DNA of 64,000 bases, from the NCBI GenBank assembly GCA_020086605.1, contig JACBWW010000029.1:4879474-4943473 (forward strand), in the 5' to 3' direction. Under the pieces are notes generated by a model that had not been told where the DNA came from, did no database searches, and saw only the letters and a program-made list of their open reading frames with translations. This DNA is from Lanius collurio. Lineage: Eukaryota; Chordata; Aves; Passeriformes; Laniidae. The translations under genes were made by a program, and so were the position numbers. This document shows, piece by piece, positions 61,521 to 64,000 of this stretch (its first letter is position 1; the number at the start of each line of letters is the position of its first letter).

Positions 61521-62345
61521 GAGTTTTGTCCAGAACTGCAGGAAAGGTGAATTTTCAGTCCAGGTACACAAGTGAGGCTACTACAGTTTTATATAAAACC
61601 CTACTAAGATACTCTTTTTTACACCATTTGAAAAGGACCAATTCAGCACTGATAAAAAGCACACAAATGACAAAAAAATAAAATAAAATTTTTTAAAAGC
61701 TGATGACTTCAGAGCCAGAAAATATAGATTCTTATATATTTGGGTTCCTACTGAAGTGGGAGAAAGAGACAGCAGCCCTCAGAATTAATCTTCAATAACT
61801 ACAATTTTGCCACTTTAAGCTTCTCTAATCCTGCTGGCTCCAGGTGCTCAGCAGCCAATCAGGGCACTTTGTTACTGAGTTACTCTGGAGGAAAATTTAG
61901 AATTCTTCAGAAACAAGGCAAGATCAGTTATAGAATTGATCTCTCCAAGCCAGCAGGGTGTGGAGCACACACCCAGCAGTGCCTCCAGTCTCCTGCACAG
62001 GCAGAGCAGCTGCCAAAGGCACTTCTGGCCATCCTGAACAAGCATCAGCTACGGGCAGGAACATCAATTCATCCATGCCAGAGAAGGCAGATGTCTACCT
62101 CACTTTCCCAGGGCTTCAGCAGTCTTCATTCAGAGATGGGACAGTACACTGGGTCACAGATTGCTATCACATCCCTTCTCTCTCTTGTTTTTAACCTAGA
62201 TTGTTTCTCAGTCATACTTTCCCCTTAAACCGTGCTGTGGTGAGTTTACAAAACCTCACCTGTTCAAACCTGCTCAGCAATCAGTCAGAACCATCCCCTT
62301 TGCAGGCAGAGGATGCTTTGCTTTTGTATTTTCCATCCAACATAA

Positions 62346-62399
62346 ACAAAAAAAAAAACCAAAAAAAAAAAAAAAAACACAAAAAACCCAAACAAATAA
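62346..62399. repeat. A-rich tract interrupted by C
   Basis: Runs of 11 and 17 A are separated by CC and followed by CACAAAAAACCCAAACAAAT. It is a decayed poly-A or (AAAAAC)n-like simple repeat. Confidence 0.85.
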
Positions 62400-63336
62400 A
62401 AGCTTAAATTAATAAACCTCTATTTAGCTTTAATACAAACACAGCAACTTTTTCACAAACCCAAGATTTCCTTTACAGTGTGGAATTACATTTTGAAAGG
62501 ACTGCATAAACCACCTCAGAAAGACATCCACCAGCTTGTCAAAAGGTGTGGAATATTGCACCACGAGCAGCAAGGGAGCTTGCACCCGATATCTGGGATT
62601 TTTAAGACCACAACACACCATTAGCTGATTTAATTTGATCAGTCACACAAGGCAGTCTCCCACAGTCCCCCCTGTAGTAAGGCCATACCTTCAGTCCAAC
62701 CAAAAGTCTCCCAGAAAGTCATTCTGTTGTGACCTGAGCATATCAAAAGCAAGAAAATGTACAACCAACACACAGTTTGGCCTCCTCTCTCCTGAAGTGT
62801 CTAACTGTTAATTTTCCTGTCCTTAATTTGGAGCTGTTGGTTATTCACATGCCTTTCTCCACTGAACTAAAGGCCTGTTATGTGTCCCAGTGAAATGCAA
62901 CACAGAGCAAAGCCCAGTTGTGCAATTCAGTCTGACAAAGAGAGAGAACTTTCCCTTGTCCAACTGGAGCAGCTTCCAAGACTAGTGGAAAATCCCACTT
63001 CTAATTCACCAATTTATACCAGTAAGAAATACAATCCCATAGCTGCAGCAGCAGTTTTCTATAAGGTGCTAAAGGATAATGATTTCCAAGAATATTCTTT
63101 AACAAAATGCAAATTATAACAAAGCTGATGTCTAGCACTTATCTCACATTGCTTTTTCTCACCTATCCCAGCTATGTTCACAGTAATGAAACAAATGTTC
63201 ATCCTCCTATTTATGCTCTGTTCAAAATTTCTGTGCTTCCCTACACCACTAGTCAGCTGTATCTGAATGATGGCAACCAGATAAAGACCACATGATTGTA
63301 AAAATAAATCAGAACAGTGCAGAAATGTTCTTTTGG

Positions 63337-63348
63337 TTTTTTTTTTTT
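63337..63348. repeat. poly-T run of 12
   Basis: A short T homopolymer following TTTTGG, with no element body recognised. Confidence 0.8.
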
Positions 63349-64000
63349 AGTCTACAAAATTAGTCCCTTCCCTTTGCTTCATCTCCAGTCACCACAGTTA
63401 ATAAACTGTGCTCTCTCATAAGCAAAGTGATTTTTCTCAATATAGAAAGCAGACTATTTCTGCTGTAAAGAGCAAACATTTACACAATCCTCATGGCTCC
63501 TAGGATTCCTCACATCACAAGTTTCCTATTTAGAAACCTCCTCCCACATACACACCCCATCAGGCTGTGTTGGTGGAAAGGCTTAAAATACAGATTGCTT
63601 CCTTCTTTACACAGTCCTGCCCGAACCCTTGCACTCTTCTTAGAGACAAAAGCAATCAGGATTGCTATTTAAATTACACAGCATGCAACACACTGGAGAA
63701 AAGCTAGAAATTTTAGCCTTTAAGAAGTGACACAGACTTCTCATAAAGGTGTGAGGTTTAATTGTGGATGCATCCCACAAGGAAAAGGGAGAGCACAAAT
63801 AAATCTCTGTTCGGGCACTTTAGAGAAAATTACAACTGTAACAAAACTTGGAAATGAAAGAGCAATCTGAGGAAAGCCACCTTCACATGAGGACACAGAA
63901 ACATTAGGACAGTTCAACACAGGCTCTCTCCAGTCCCTTCTGGTGACTGAGGTCCATTTTTACTGCTCTAAGAATACCTAAGCCAGCAGCTGAAGCCAGT

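Larger units (their letters stand above)
61521..64000. other. unique non-coding DNA
   Basis: No gene is supported. The frame at 61869-62228 (119 codons) overlaps others and shows no motif. Apart from the simple repeats listed, I see nothing in this stretch up to the end of the window. Confidence 0.6.

Noticed and set aside
1..64000. CRISPR arrays, operons, phage or plasmid modules, retroviral LTR pairs
   Set aside because: No regularly spaced direct repeats, no ribosome-binding-site-led gene rows, and no matched terminal repeats with a primer-binding site were seen. The sequence is eukaryotic nuclear DNA.

Overview
The window looks like vertebrate nuclear DNA, most likely from a bird. It is AT-leaning, CpG-poor and almost empty of recognisable coding sequence. 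The recognisable interspersed repeats are 5'-truncated CR1 LINE 3' ends plus older, decayed CR1/L2-type LINE remnants. Short CR1 tails at low density favour a bird over a turtle or crocodile; I cannot name the species. There are no bacterial-style genes, operons, CRISPR arrays, rRNAs or tRNAs that I can support. One ambiguous base (N at 48896) marks a draft consensus position.

Layout. From 1 to about 13.4 kb there is unique non-coding DNA with purine-rich tracts, several perfect short hairpins, and an AT-rich element at 11.27-11.68 kb that holds two interlocked inverted repeats. From 13.4 to 28.6 kb there is one clear CR1 tail (16.77-16.94 kb, plus strand), a probable degraded CR1 end (13.42 kb), simple repeats and AT-rich blocks. 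At 28.6-29.9 kb the minus strand carries decayed LINE reverse-transcriptase coding sequence and, next to it, a probable LINE C-terminal remnant. At 31.06-31.31 kb there is an unusual patch that keeps its CpGs and has two hairpins. From 33 to 56 kb there are three CR1 tails (33.9, 52.7 and 53.8 kb), one ancient LINE 3' end (49.4 kb), an AT-rich block dense in homeodomain-type words (37.44-37.74 kb) and simple repeats. At 57.0-57.7 kb a GC- and CpG-richer block holds a 145-codon open frame on the minus strand, with a stop codon and an AATAAA 252 nt further on. It is the best protein-coding candidate here, but the case is weak. At 61.09-61.52 kb the plus strand carries the C-terminus and 3' UTR of an ancient LINE, with motifs readable across frameshifts.

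I found no set of genes working together. The window reads as intergenic or intronic DNA whose interest lies in possible regulatory elements and retroelement fossils. Every open frame over 100 codons was considered; none shows a recognisable family apart from the LINE fragments. I did not find a new biological system and do not claim one.
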